This document shows, one piece after another, positions 8,090 to 16,391 of a DNA stretch of 64,000 nucleotides. Position numbers and translations under genes: made by a program. The stretch lies in contig JAHBSJ010000007.1 in NCBI GenBank assembly GCA_019639155.1, forward strand, positions 62,001-126,000, given 5' to 3'. Every line of letters begins with the position of its first letter. Within the stretch, counting starts at the first letter, position 1. This stretch comes from Acidobacteriota bacterium (GTDB lineage: Bacteria > Acidobacteriota > Blastocatellia > Pyrinomonadales > Pyrinomonadaceae). A model generated the notes under the pieces. It worked only from the letters and a program-made list of their open reading frames with translations. It ran no database searches and was not told where the DNA came from.

Positions 8090-8308
8090 ATGGAAAAACG
8101 AGAAAACCCTTTCGCGCACGTCACTGATCCGGAATCTCTTTCCGAGGAGGAGCGAAGACGTTACCAAGATTATTGGGCATCGCGGACGCCAGGTGAACGT
8201 TTGGGTGAGATGATGCGTCTGAATCGTTTGAAGTGGGGCGACGAGGTTTTTGAACGCGGAATGGACAAGACGCGGTTCGAGGTCATAGACCTGAGCAAAT
8301 ACGATTGA
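8090..8308 (+). CDS. Small conserved-looking protein, orphan antitoxin-like
   Basis: A 72-residue, highly charged protein with LSEEERRRYQDYWASRTPGE and RLGEMMRLNRLKWGDEVF. I associate the 'YWxSRTPxERLxExxRLxR' pattern with small genes often found next to nucleotidyltransferase or HEPN genes in environmental bacteria, but that is recollection and not a database match. No partner is adjacent here: an Mrr gene is upstream and an amidohydrolase downstream. GGAGCG lies about 5 nt upstream of the ATG. The 187 nt before it (7903-8089) contain no gene I can support. Confidence 0.5.
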   Translation: MEKRENPFAHVTDPESLSEEERRRYQDYWASRTPGERLGEMMRLNRLKWGDEVFERGMDKTRFEVIDLSKYD

Positions 8309-8354
8309 ATTCCACTCGTTTCTCTGCTCGCAAAGATTTGCTATAACTTCAGCT

Positions 8355-9764
8355 ATGAACAAGCTGAACGTTCTCCTCGCATCATTCCTTTGCTTCTCAT
8401 TAACCATCGCAGTGTCAGCTCAAGGCACGCGGTCGAGGGTTGCCGTTGTCGATACGGTCATACTCGGCGGGACGGTCGTTACGATGGACGGCGGGCGGCG
8501 TGTCATTGAGGACGGTGCGGTTGCGATAAAGGGCGGCGTGATCGAGGCGGTCGGGACAAGGAAAGAGATAACGGCGGGTTTTCGCGGGCGTCGTGTGATA
8601 AACGCGGCGGGCAAGGCTGTCGTGCCGGGGCTGATAAATACGCATACGCATATTCCGATGACGCTGTTTCGCGGCATCTCGGATGACCTGGACCTGAACG
8701 ACTGGCTGACGCAGTTCATCTTTCCGGCAGAGGCGAAAAATGTTGACGAGGCTTTCGTGCGTGCCGGGACGCGGCTCGGCCTGGCGGAGATGATACGCGG
8801 CGGGACGACGACCTACTGCGACATGTATTATTTCGAGGACGCCATCGCCGAAGAGACGAAAAAAGCGGGCGTCCGCGGCGTGCTGGGGCAGACGATAATT
8901 CAGTTTCCGGTCGCCGATGCGAAAACTCCCGAAGATGCGCTTGTCCTGACCGAGCGTTTCATCAAACGCTGGCAGAACGATACGCTTATCACGCCCGCGG
9001 CGGCTCCGCACGCGCCATACACGCTATCGACCGATCATCTGAAAGCGATAAAAGCGCAGTCCGACCGCCTGAATTCAACGGTCGTCATACACGTCGCCGA
9101 AACGAAAAAAGAACGCGACGACATCCTCACGCAATACGGCAAAACGCCCGTCGAATATCTGGACAGCATCGGTTTTCTGTCGAATCGCACCATCGCGGCG
9201 CACAGCGTTTGGCTGACCGATAACGAGATCGCCATTTACAAACGCCGCGGCGTCGGCTCGGCGCATTGTCCGCAATCGAACATGAAACTCGCGTCCGGCA
9301 CGGCACGAATTCCGGAGATGCTGGCCGCGGACGTCGCGGTCGGCATCGGCACGGACGGCCCGGCTTCGAACAACGACCTCGATATGTGGGACGAGATGGA
9401 CACGGTCGCAAAATTGCACAAACACGCCACCGGCGACCCGAAAGCCGTGCCTGCCGAGGCCGCTTTTGAGATGGCGACGATCCGCGGTGCGCGTGCGCTG
9501 AACCTAGGCAACGTCACAGGCTCGCTTGAGGGCGGCAAGGCAGCCGACATCGTCATTCTCGACCTCGACGGCGTGCATCAGCTTCCGATGTACAACATCT
9601 ATTCGCACCTCGTTTACACGACAAAAGCGTCGGACGTCCGCACCGTTCTGATCGCGGGCCGCGTCGTCATGCAGGACCGACGTTTGATGACGCTGAACGA
9701 AAATGCTATAAAAATAGATGCACGCCGCTATCGAGATAAGATATTGAATAGTTTGAAAAACTAA
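8355..9764 (+). CDS. Exported amidohydrolase, MTA/SAH deaminase family
   Basis: A 469-residue metal-dependent hydrolase. The composite-domain start (VVDTVILGGTVVTMDGG), NTHTHIPMTLFRG (HxH metal ligands), HAPYTLS, HVAETKKERDDI, AHSVWLTDNEI, SAHCPQSNMKLASG and GIGTDGPASNNDLDMWDEM match the MtaD/SsnA group of S-adenosylhomocysteine, 5'-methylthioadenosine and guanine deaminases. Unusually it begins with a signal peptide (MNKLNVLLASFLCFSLTIAVSAQG), so it probably acts in the periplasm on adenosine-like nucleosides or a related substrate. That fits the nucleoside import genes upstream. TATAAC at 8342-8347 ends seven bases before the ATG. Exact substrate is unknown. Confidence 0.8.
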   Translation: MNKLNVLLASFLCFSLTIAVSAQGTRSRVAVVDTVILGGTVVTMDGGRRVIEDGAVAIKGGVIEAVGTRKEITAGFRGRRVINAAGKAVVPGLINTHTHIPMTLFRGISDDLDLNDWLTQFIFPAEAKNVDEAFVRAGTRLGLAEMIRGGTTTYCDMYYFEDAIAEETKKAGVRGVLGQTIIQFPVADAKTPEDALVLTERFIKRWQNDTLITPAAAPHAPYTLSTDHLKAIKAQSDRLNSTVVIHVAETKKERDDILTQYGKTPVEYLDSIGFLSNRTIAAHSVWLTDNEIAIYKRRGVGSAHCPQSNMKLASGTARIPEMLAADVAVGIGTDGPASNNDLDMWDEMDTVAKLHKHATGDPKAVPAEAAFEMATIRGARALNLGNVTGSLEGGKAADIVILDLDGVHQLPMYNIYSHLVYTTKASDVRTVLIAGRVVMQDRRLMTLNENAIKIDARRYRDKILNSLKN

Positions 9765-9766
9765 AA

Positions 9767-9800
9767 TTGGCGGGCATTACCAATGCTCGCCAAAGCTTTT
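9767..9800 (+). terminator. Rho-independent terminator after the amidohydrolase
   Basis: TTGGCGGGCATT (9767-9778) pairs with AATGCTCGCCAA (9782-9793), followed by AGCTTTTATTT. It lies directly after the stop codon. Confidence 0.75.
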
Positions 9801-9902
9801 ATTTGGCGGCTGCAATGAATTATTAGGTCGTCAGAGTGAGCCTTCTATAGGTGAGTTCGCTTGGCCTTTACGGAAAATTCAACCCACGAGAGGAGGAAGA
9901 AG

Positions 9903-11141
9903 ATGCCGTTAAAGATCAGAAGGTTTTACGCTTCGATTTTACTGGTTTTATTTACAATTGCTGCGGTTTCCCACGCGCAGACCACCGATCCCGTTCCCGT
10001 TCAGAACGCCGCTCCGCCCACCTCGGGCGACGTGATGCGCGACCGCATCTCAAAGGCAAAAGCTTTCATCGCCGTCAGAAATTACAACGCCGCCATTTTC
10101 GAACTGGAGAATATCCGACGCGAATCCGGCGACCCTGCGGTGCGTTCGGTCGTCAACACTCTGCTGATGACGAGCTTTGTCGAACAGGGCGATTACAAAC
10201 GCGCGCAGGATCTGTTGACAGAGTTTTTCACCAGCGAGCAAAAGAACGGTGCGTCGCGTCCGCTGAACGGCTATATGGCCGTCGCGGGACAGGTCGTCCG
10301 CAGTGCACGCAGCCGTTCGGAAAGGTATCGGGCACTTGGGCTGACGGTCAATGACCGTGCATTGCCGCTCGAGGCGGTGACCGATCTGGAAAAGATGCGC
10401 GAAACGCTCGAAATGGTCATCGACCAATCGCGTGAGCTCGGCAAAGACAACGCCAAGACCGCCGACGCGATGGCGATGATGGAAGAGGCAGTGGCCGCAC
10501 GCGGCGCACTCGCACGCGACAGTTTTGATACACGGCGTTGGCAGGACAAGCTCTCGGACACGCGCGAGCAGATGGCGAATTCGCGCAGCACCGTGCTGAA
10601 CGCCATCAACGACGGCACGACGGAAGCTCCAAAGACGGAATCCGTGGCTGCCGCACCGGCGAACGCAGCGGCACCGGCGGTAACGCAGCCTGTTTCTCAG
10701 AAAGAAAGTAATGCCGTCGCGGCCGCAAAACCCGCCGAACAAAAGCCCGCTGCGACCCAGAATGAGCGTCCGGTCGTTGTTGTTGGAAAGTCTGCACCTG
10801 AAACGGTTGCGAAAAAGGAAACCCCGCCGCCTGCTTCCGAAAAGTCAGAAACCTCGAACGAAGGCCCGCTTGAGGTCGGTTCTCTCACCGGTTATGCGAC
10901 GAGCCAAACGCGGCCGGTTTATCCGCCGGCGGCCCGTACGGTCAGAGCGACCGGGGTCGTCCGCGTTGAACTGATGGTCGATGAAAATGGCGATGTCGCC
11001 GAGATACAGAGCGTCAGCGGCCCCGTCATTCTGCAGGCCGCCGCTAAAGATGCGGTCAGGAAATGGCGTTTTCGCCCGTTCACACGCGACGGCCAGCCCG
11101 TACGTGCGACAGGGTTTGTCAGTTTCAATTTCGCGCTTTAG
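9903..11141 (+). CDS. Secreted protein with C-terminal TonB domain
   Basis: A 412-residue protein. The ATG at 9903 is preferred over 9861 because GAGGAGGAAG lies just upstream and it starts a clean signal peptide (MPLKIRRFYASILLVLFTIA...SHAQ). A helical, perhaps TPR-like region follows (residues ~40-200), then a long Ala/Pro/Lys/Glu-rich linker (~205-320), then a TonB C-terminal domain (~335-412) with YPPAARTVRATGVVRVELMV and AVRKWRFRPFTRDGQPV. The linker and domain resemble energy-transducing TonB proteins, but the N terminus looks like a cleavable signal rather than a permanent anchor. Role is therefore open: TonB-like coupling or a periplasmic protein that reuses the domain. Confidence 0.75.
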   Translation: MPLKIRRFYASILLVLFTIAAVSHAQTTDPVPVQNAAPPTSGDVMRDRISKAKAFIAVRNYNAAIFELENIRRESGDPAVRSVVNTLLMTSFVEQGDYKRAQDLLTEFFTSEQKNGASRPLNGYMAVAGQVVRSARSRSERYRALGLTVNDRALPLEAVTDLEKMRETLEMVIDQSRELGKDNAKTADAMAMMEEAVAARGALARDSFDTRRWQDKLSDTREQMANSRSTVLNAINDGTTEAPKTESVAAAPANAAAPAVTQPVSQKESNAVAAAKPAEQKPAATQNERPVVVVGKSAPETVAKKETPPPASEKSETSNEGPLEVGSLTGYATSQTRPVYPPAARTVRATGVVRVELMVDENGDVAEIQSVSGPVILQAAAKDAVRKWRFRPFTRDGQPVRATGFVSFNFAL

Positions 11142-11168
11142 GCATCAGAGCCTATTGATCGGTACCGC

Positions 11169-11207
11169 GGCGGCAACCTTTTCGTGAGGTTTGCCGCCTA
11201 AGTTTTT
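11169..11207 (+). terminator. Rho-independent terminator after the TonB-domain gene
   Basis: GGCGGCAACCT near 11170-11180 pairs with AGGTTTGCCGCC ending at about 11199, followed by TAAGTTTTT. Confidence 0.7.
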
Positions 11208-11216
11208 AGGAATCGG

Positions 11217-11356
11217 AATTCACCACAGAGGACACAGAGAGCACAGAGAATTGTGAAAACGGGTCGGGTGCACCGTGAAGACGGTAAGCTATTCAGCCTC
11301 TGATCCTTACTAAAAAACTTACCTCCGTGTTCTCTGTGCCCTCTGTGGTTAACCAT
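11217..11356. repeat. CACAGAG-type inverted repeat pair without cargo
   Basis: The left arm (about 11217-11250) carries ACCACAGAGGACACAGAGAG; the right arm (about 11323-11356) carries the inverse, TTCTCTGTGCCCTCTGTGGT. More than 20 of 24 positions are complementary. The 72 nt between hold no ORF. The same repeat bounds the GxxExxY cassette at 23924-24361. The right arm ends 6 nt before the ATG of the M1 aminopeptidase and creates a spurious in-frame GTG at 11327. Confidence 0.7.
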
Positions 11357-11362
11357 CTGCTT

Positions 11363-14300
11363 ATGGCCTTACGACTGTTGATCTTAGTATTGCTGCTTGC
11401 CGGTATGACACATTCTCAAACGCCGCCGATCGAGCCCGGGGTTTCGCTTGAGCTCGCTAAATGGCGAGCCGCGCATTACAGCGACATCCGCTACAAACTG
11501 AACCTGACGCTGGAAAAAATGTCGCCGGTGCTAAAGGGGACGATCGAGATACGGGTCAAAGTGTCAGAACCGCCTGCGTCAGCGGGCGGCCAGAAAGCCG
11601 GCGGCCCCGTCCCGCCGATCATACTGGACTGGCGTCGCATTAAGGGGCATGAGGAAAAGTCAACGATCTCTAACGTCAGCTTGAACGGCGTTGCGTTGAG
11701 TGTATCGCCCTTGCTTACGCGCGGGCTTCCGCAACCTGCTGCTCAAGTTGAAGACCAAGATGCAGAAGCCCGCGCGTCAGCAAGGGCGATAGCGGACCGC
11801 AGCTATGAGGAATACAACGAGCACCTCATATTCACCGACGGCGTCGTCCAGGGCGAGAATGTGATCCGGATGGATTTCACGTCGCCAATACTCACCAGCG
11901 GTTCGGCGATCACGCGGTATATCGACAAAGAGGACGGTTCGGAATACATCTACTCGCTCTTCGTCCCGTCCGACGCCAGCACGGCGTTCCCGGTATTTGA
12001 CCAGCCGGATCTGAAGGCGAGGTTTCTTCTGAATATCAGGAGACCTGCATCGTGGAAGAAATGCGTAGCCATCTCGAATGCTCCCGCTCTCGCAGTAAAT
12101 TTCACCGACGGTTGGGAAGCAACTGAGTTTGTGGAAACTAAACCAATCAGTTCTTACGTTTTCGCATTTGCTGTGGGCGATTTTGCGCAGTTTCGCCAAC
12201 TTGAATCCGGAGAAGCCATTTACTATGACGAGGTCGTAGCAAAGACTTTCAACGGGCGAGAGTATTTTATTGGTGATGAAGTTGAAAAGCGGCTTGGTAC
12301 GCTCCGGCGGGATAGAGTCTACGTCCGCCGCTCTCAGGCACGGAAGTTCCAACCCCACGCGGCGGAGGTGTTTCGGCTTAACCGCGAGGCCATCAAGTAT
12401 TTCGAGGAGTATTTCAATTACAAGTTCCCGTTCCCGAAGTACGATCTGGTTTTGATCCCCGAGTTTCCGTTTGGCGGGATGGAGCATGCCGGGGCGACGT
12501 TCCTGCGGGAATCGGCGATCATCTTTCCGCAGGAGCCGACGAGGAACGACCATATTTCGCGGGCTCTGCTGATCTTTCACGAGGCGTCGCACCAATGGTT
12601 CGGCGACACGGTGACGATGCGTTGGTTCGACGACCTGTGGCTAAAGGAAGGCTTTGCGACCTTTACGGCGTACAAGGCGATGGAGCGGATCATGCCGGAG
12701 ATGATGGCGTGGAAGGTCTTCTACGAACGCGTCAAACAGGCCGCTTATCAGACCGATTCGACCAAAGGCACAACGCCGATCTATCAGGAGATACCGAACC
12801 TATCCGCCGCAAAATCCGCCTACGGCAACATCGTCTATAACAAAGCCCCCGCGTTCCTCCGCCAAGCAGAGTTTTATTTAGGCGAGGACAAATTCCAAAC
12901 CGCCGTCCGCGCGTTTTTGAAGAAGCATGAGTTTGGGAATGCGGGCTGGGAAGATCTGGTTGCAGAGTTTGAGGCAGCGAGTGAAGAACGGCTAAAGTCT
13001 TGGGCAGAAGTCTGGATCAATCAGAAAGGCGTACCCCTTTATCAAACCAAGGTCGACACGACGGGTCGCCTCGTCAGCGCACTTATCGAGCAGACACAGG
13101 TTCCCGATCAATCCTATTGGTTGCAGCGGGTAGAAGTTCTGGGATTAGGCAACGTACAGGGTAAACCCGGCAGACATAAAGTGCTCGACCTGTTGAGGAG
13201 TCCGCCGGTCGGATCAGAATTCAAAGTGCTTCCCACATTTCAGTTTTCGGCAACGGATTTCGTATTCCCCAACTCCGGCGACTACGGCTACGGCATTTTC
13301 CTTCTCGACGACAAGAGCCGCGACTATGTTCTCAAGAACATCCAGAACGAAAAGGACCCGTTCTTGCGGTCGATGATGTGGGGAGCCTTGTGGGACAGCG
13401 TCCGCGAGGGCGAGCTCGACCCGCGGGAGTTTGTTGAGTTGGCGATAAAGCAGCTCGGCGGTTCAGGTTCAGAGTTGCGGCTTCAGCCGCGAGAAAACCT
13501 CACGCCTAAAGGCGTAACTCTGAACGGGAACGAAACCGACGAGACCATCGTCGCCCTGCTCGTCAGCCGAGTATCGACGGCGTTGAATTACTACATGTCA
13601 GAACCGCCTGCGGTAGCGGGCGGTTTAACGCGGAGTACCAATAACTCAGCGGAACCGCAGCAGGCATCGACTAATCGCACCTTGTCCAAGGCGAACGGTC
13701 AACCACCCGCTACCGCAGGTGGTTCTGACCTGCGTTCGCGGTTTGAGGCGGTTTTGCTCGACCGTATGCGAAATGCAACGACAGCGGGCGAGCGGATCAC
13801 GTTCTATCGAGCGTTCCTGAACAACGCTTCGAGCGAGAACGCTAGGAATGTGCTAAAAACGATGCTGTCAGAACCGCCTGCGTCAGCTGGCGGCAAAGGC
13901 GAAAAGACATCGCCAACGTCGAATTCTGCTCCGACGCGGTCGAATTCCGCGGCCTCATTGCCCGCCGCTGACGCAGCGGGTTCTGACAGGGCCCGCATCG
14001 ACCTGCCGCTGCGAACGAAGGACAAATTCGACATCATCACACGCCTGCTCATATTGGGCGACGCGGACGCGCCGAGGCTGTTAGCAGAATTGGAAAGGAC
14101 CGAGACGAGCGACGATGCGAAGCGCTACGCTTACGCGGCTCGGGCCGGGATCGCGACCGCCGAGAACAAGGTGAAGTATTGGAAGGATTTTACGGAGAAC
14201 AAAGAAATATCGGAAAGCTGGATACAGGCGGCGTTCGGGCCGTTCAATTCCATCAGGCATTCGGAGCTGACGCTGCCTTATCTCGAACGCGCGCTAAAAG

Positions 14301-14524
14301 AACTGCCAAATCACAAACGCGACCGCAAGATCTTTTTCGTCAACGGCTGGCTCGGTGCATTCATCGGGGGACAACGCAGCGAAGAGTCGTTGAACGTCAT
14401 CAACAAATTCCTCGCCGATAACCCGACGCTCGATCGCGACCTGCGGCTAAAGATATTGGAAAACGCCGACATCATCGAACGCGCCGTCCGCATCCGCGGA
14501 AAGTACTCAAAGCCGCGGTCATAG
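11363..14524 (+). CDS. M1-family metallo-aminopeptidase, with in-frame palindromic insertions
   Basis: A 1053-residue secreted zinc peptidase. The ATG at 11363 begins a signal peptide (MALRLLILVLLLAGMTHSQ); earlier in-frame codons are repeat sequence. The catalytic core is FGGMEHAGATF (exopeptidase loop; GxMEN has become GGMEH) and HEASHQW with H406, E407, H410, and E429 in WLKEGFATF, the exact HExxH-x18-E spacing. The N-terminal and C-terminal parts contain several linkers encoded by palindromic repeats: SEPPASAGGQKAGG (~residue 68), SELRLQPRENLTPKGVTLN (~703), SEPPAVAGG with QPPATAGGSD (~746-789) and SEPPASAGG with ADAAGSD (~836-875). These sit in loops or low-complexity stretches. The frame is intact throughout, so the enzyme may be functional. 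Confidence 0.85.
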   Translation: MALRLLILVLLLAGMTHSQTPPIEPGVSLELAKWRAAHYSDIRYKLNLTLEKMSPVLKGTIEIRVKVSEPPASAGGQKAGGPVPPIILDWRRIKGHEEKSTISNVSLNGVALSVSPLLTRGLPQPAAQVEDQDAEARASARAIADRSYEEYNEHLIFTDGVVQGENVIRMDFTSPILTSGSAITRYIDKEDGSEYIYSLFVPSDASTAFPVFDQPDLKARFLLNIRRPASWKKCVAISNAPALAVNFTDGWEATEFVETKPISSYVFAFAVGDFAQFRQLESGEAIYYDEVVAKTFNGREYFIGDEVEKRLGTLRRDRVYVRRSQARKFQPHAAEVFRLNREAIKYFEEYFNYKFPFPKYDLVLIPEFPFGGMEHAGATFLRESAIIFPQEPTRNDHISRALLIFHEASHQWFGDTVTMRWFDDLWLKEGFATFTAYKAMERIMPEMMAWKVFYERVKQAAYQTDSTKGTTPIYQEIPNLSAAKSAYGNIVYNKAPAFLRQAEFYLGEDKFQTAVRAFLKKHEFGNAGWEDLVAEFEAASEERLKSWAEVWINQKGVPLYQTKVDTTGRLVSALIEQTQVPDQSYWLQRVEVLGLGNVQGKPGRHKVLDLLRSPPVGSEFKVLPTFQFSATDFVFPNSGDYGYGIFLLDDKSRDYVLKNIQNEKDPFLRSMMWGALWDSVREGELDPREFVELAIKQLGGSGSELRLQPRENLTPKGVTLNGNETDETIVALLVSRVSTALNYYMSEPPAVAGGLTRSTNNSAEPQQASTNRTLSKANGQPPATAGGSDLRSRFEAVLLDRMRNATTAGERITFYRAFLNNASSENARNVLKTMLSEPPASAGGKGEKTSPTSNSAPTRSNSAASLPAADAAGSDRARIDLPLRTKDKFDIITRLLILGDADAPRLLAELERTETSDDAKRYAYAARAGIATAENKVKYWKDFTENKEISESWIQAAFGPFNSIRHSELTLPYLERALKELPNHKRDRKIFFVNGWLGAFIGGQRSEESLNVINKFLADNPTLDRDLRLKILENADIIERAVRIRGKYSKPRS
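11563..11590. repeat. REP-like half element inside the M1 gene
   Basis: TCAGAACCGCCTGCGTCAGC followed by GGGCGGC; encodes SEPPASAGG in frame. Same family as the elements at 13598-13628 and 13868-13894. Confidence 0.7.
11706..11790. repeat. Long inverted repeat inside the M1 gene
   Basis: CGCCCTTGCTTACGCGCGGG (from 11706) is mirrored by CCCGCGCGTCAGCAAGGGCG (to about 11788) around a 28-35 nt loop. It is translated in frame as PLLTRGLPQPAAQVEDQDAE and following residues. It looks like a two-armed palindromic element. Confidence 0.65.
13469..13525. repeat. 'SELRLQPRENLTPKGVTLN' palindromic element, copy 1 (intragenic)
   Basis: Begins TCAGAGTTGCGGCTTCAGCC and ends GGCGTAACTCTGAAC, so the ends are inverted (CAGAGTT/AACTCTG) with two inner hairpins. 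A second copy at 16876-16949 is nearly identical but intergenic. Confidence 0.8.
13598..13728. repeat. REP-like inverted pair inside the M1 gene
   Basis: TCAGAACCGCCTGCGGTAGC GGGCGG (13598-13623) is mirrored by AACCACCCGCTACCGCAGGT GGTTCTGA (13701-13728). The 75 nt between encode a low-complexity linker in frame. Confidence 0.8.
13868..13987. repeat. Second REP-like inverted pair inside the M1 gene
   Basis: TCAGAACCGCCTGCGTCAGC TGGCGGC (13868-13894) is mirrored by CCCGCCGCTGACGCAGCGGG TTCTGAC (13961-13987), again with an in-frame low-complexity linker between. Confidence 0.8.
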
Positions 14525-14588
14525 AGCCTCGACGCGGGGAGTTAAATTGCTTAACAAACGAACTGAAATCTGATATTGTCCGCTTATT

Positions 14589-16223
14589 ATGTTCCATTCG
14601 CTTAGAGGAAAGGCCGGCGCAGCGGTGCTGCTGACGGCATTGTGTTTTGCGGCGTTCACGCCTGTATTTGCTCAGTTTGGGGCACCGAACAGCGAGCTGA
14701 TCGTCGCCCGCATCACTGTCAAGACCGATGCCGACATGCGTAGAGTGATGGGCCTCGGGCTTGACCTGATGGAATATCGTGAGGGCGACGACCTGATATT
14801 TATCACCACCGCGGCAGAGATCGACAGGCTCTTAAAGTCGGGTTTTGACGTCCGGCTTGATGAGAAACTGACCGCCGAACTTCCCCGTAACGGCGTCGAG
14901 ACCTTCAACGGAGGCTACCGCACCGTCGAAGAAACCTACGCTTTCCTCAACCAGATGCAGGCAGCCTACCCAAACCTTGCCCGCGTTTTCACCTATGGGC
15001 AAAGCTGGCTCAAGGTGCAAAATCCCGCGAACGGCTACGACCTGATGGGCATCACGCTAACCAGCCAGAGTTCCGATCGCAGGCCAAAGCCGACATTCCT
15101 GCTGCAGGCCGGGCTTCACGCCCGCGAACTCGTCCCGCCCGAGATCGCGACGCGGTTCATCTCGTATCTGCTGACCAATTACGGCATCGATGCCGACGCT
15201 ACCTGGCTGCTCGATGAACACAGGATCGTAGTCATCCCGATCATGAATCCCGACGGCCGAAAGATCGCCGAAACCGGTGCGTTGAAGCGAAAGAACATGA
15301 ACAACCTCTTGGGCGGGTGCACGACCGTGAACAGCGGCATCGACCTTAACCGCAATTATTCGTTTCGTTGGGGGCTCGTCAATCCGTCCACACAGCCGTG
15401 CGGCGAGACATATCCCGGAGTTTCTGCCGCATCCGAACCTGAGATCGCATATCAAGAGGCTCTGATCGCGACGCTATTCCCCGACCAGCGAGGCGCTCCG
15501 CGGAACGAACCCGCACCGATCGACGCAACGGGTGCTGTCCTCGATATGCACTCGACCGGCAATCTAATACTTTATCCGTGGGGCGAAGATAACGTGCCGC
15601 CGCCAAACCCGCAGATCGTAACACTTGCAAATAAAATGGCTGCTTACAACGGCTATAACCCGATACAGGGCGTCAATCTGTATCCGACCAGCGGTTCGGC
15701 GAAAGATTATGCGTACGGCGAACTGGGTGCCGTTTCGATGACGATGGAGATCGGCAACGGCTCCGGTACGTGCGGCGGATTTATGCCTGCCTATACGTGC
15801 ATCGAAGGCGGCGGCTCCGTCGGGAACTTTTGGAGCAAGAATTTGCCCGTTCTGCTCTACATGGCAAAGACCGCACGAACGCCGTACATGACGGCCGAAG
15901 GGCCGACCGCAGAAACACTGACGATCACAGCGCTTTCTACAGCGTCATTCAGGTTTCGGGCGCAGTTCAGCGACGAATTCAACGGCGGGCAGCCGATCGC
16001 CGCCGCCGAGGTGTACCTGAATACGCCGCCGTGGCGCGGCGGTACGCCTATACCAATGACGCCTGAGGACGGCAGTTTTGACAGCATGAACGAATATGCT
16101 CTCGCCACGTTCAACATCCGCAGCGGGACGCATACAATCTATGCCCGGGCACGCGACACGGCCGGCAATTGGGGTTCCGTCAAGGCCGTCTTTAAGACGG
16201 ATGGTTTATGGCCGGCAAACTAG
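14589..16223 (+). CDS. Secreted M14-family zinc carboxypeptidase
   Basis: A 544-residue protein with a signal peptide (about residues 1-29, ending FAQ). After a prodomain-like region (about 35-100), the M14 domain has LLQAGLHARELVPPE (zinc ligands H177 and E180), MNPDGRK, GIDLNRNYSFRWG, VLDMHSTGN (third zinc ligand) and SMTMEIGNG, whose Glu is the catalytic residue. Gly-rich loops and Cys residues around CGGFMPAYTC may form disulfides. The C-terminal ~100 residues (from about 445) form a beta-rich domain. It should trim C-terminal residues from peptides outside the cytoplasm, and pairs logically with the M1 aminopeptidase upstream. A terminator follows. Confidence 0.88.
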   Translation: MFHSLRGKAGAAVLLTALCFAAFTPVFAQFGAPNSELIVARITVKTDADMRRVMGLGLDLMEYREGDDLIFITTAAEIDRLLKSGFDVRLDEKLTAELPRNGVETFNGGYRTVEETYAFLNQMQAAYPNLARVFTYGQSWLKVQNPANGYDLMGITLTSQSSDRRPKPTFLLQAGLHARELVPPEIATRFISYLLTNYGIDADATWLLDEHRIVVIPIMNPDGRKIAETGALKRKNMNNLLGGCTTVNSGIDLNRNYSFRWGLVNPSTQPCGETYPGVSAASEPEIAYQEALIATLFPDQRGAPRNEPAPIDATGAVLDMHSTGNLILYPWGEDNVPPPNPQIVTLANKMAAYNGYNPIQGVNLYPTSGSAKDYAYGELGAVSMTMEIGNGSGTCGGFMPAYTCIEGGGSVGNFWSKNLPVLLYMAKTARTPYMTAEGPTAETLTITALSTASFRFRAQFSDEFNGGQPIAAAEVYLNTPPWRGGTPIPMTPEDGSFDSMNEYALATFNIRSGTHTIYARARDTAGNWGSVKAVFKTDGLWPAN

Positions 16224-16257
16224 GTTTGCGAAGAAGGTAGTTCGTTCTATTAATTGA

Positions 16258-16290
16258 GGCGGCGGGTAAGCTTACCGGCCGCCTTTTATT
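16258..16290 (+). terminator. Rho-independent terminator after the M14 gene
   Basis: GGCGGCGGGTAAG pairs with CTTACCGGCCGCC (one mismatch), immediately followed by TTTTATT. It separates the M14 gene from the SUF operon. Confidence 0.8.
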
Positions 16291-16317
16291 GACCGCGAGT
16301 TCCGCCTGCACACAATC

Positions 16318-16346
16318 TTGACAAAAAAATAATGTTTTGAGATTAT
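16318..16346 (+). promoter_or_regulatory. Sigma-70-type promoter and candidate Rrf2 operator of the SUF operon
   Basis: TTGACA (16318-16323), a 17-nt spacer, and GATTAT (16341-16346) precede the rrf2 ATG by about 45 nt. The stretch TTGACAAAAAAATAATGTTT is shared (19 of 22 positions) with the region upstream of nfu at 44514, pointing to a common regulator site overlapping the promoter. The operator role is inference. Confidence 0.65.
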
Positions 16347-16391
16347 TTGGTTTATGGTTCGCAAGGTCAAAGTATTGATGCGTGGTGTTTT

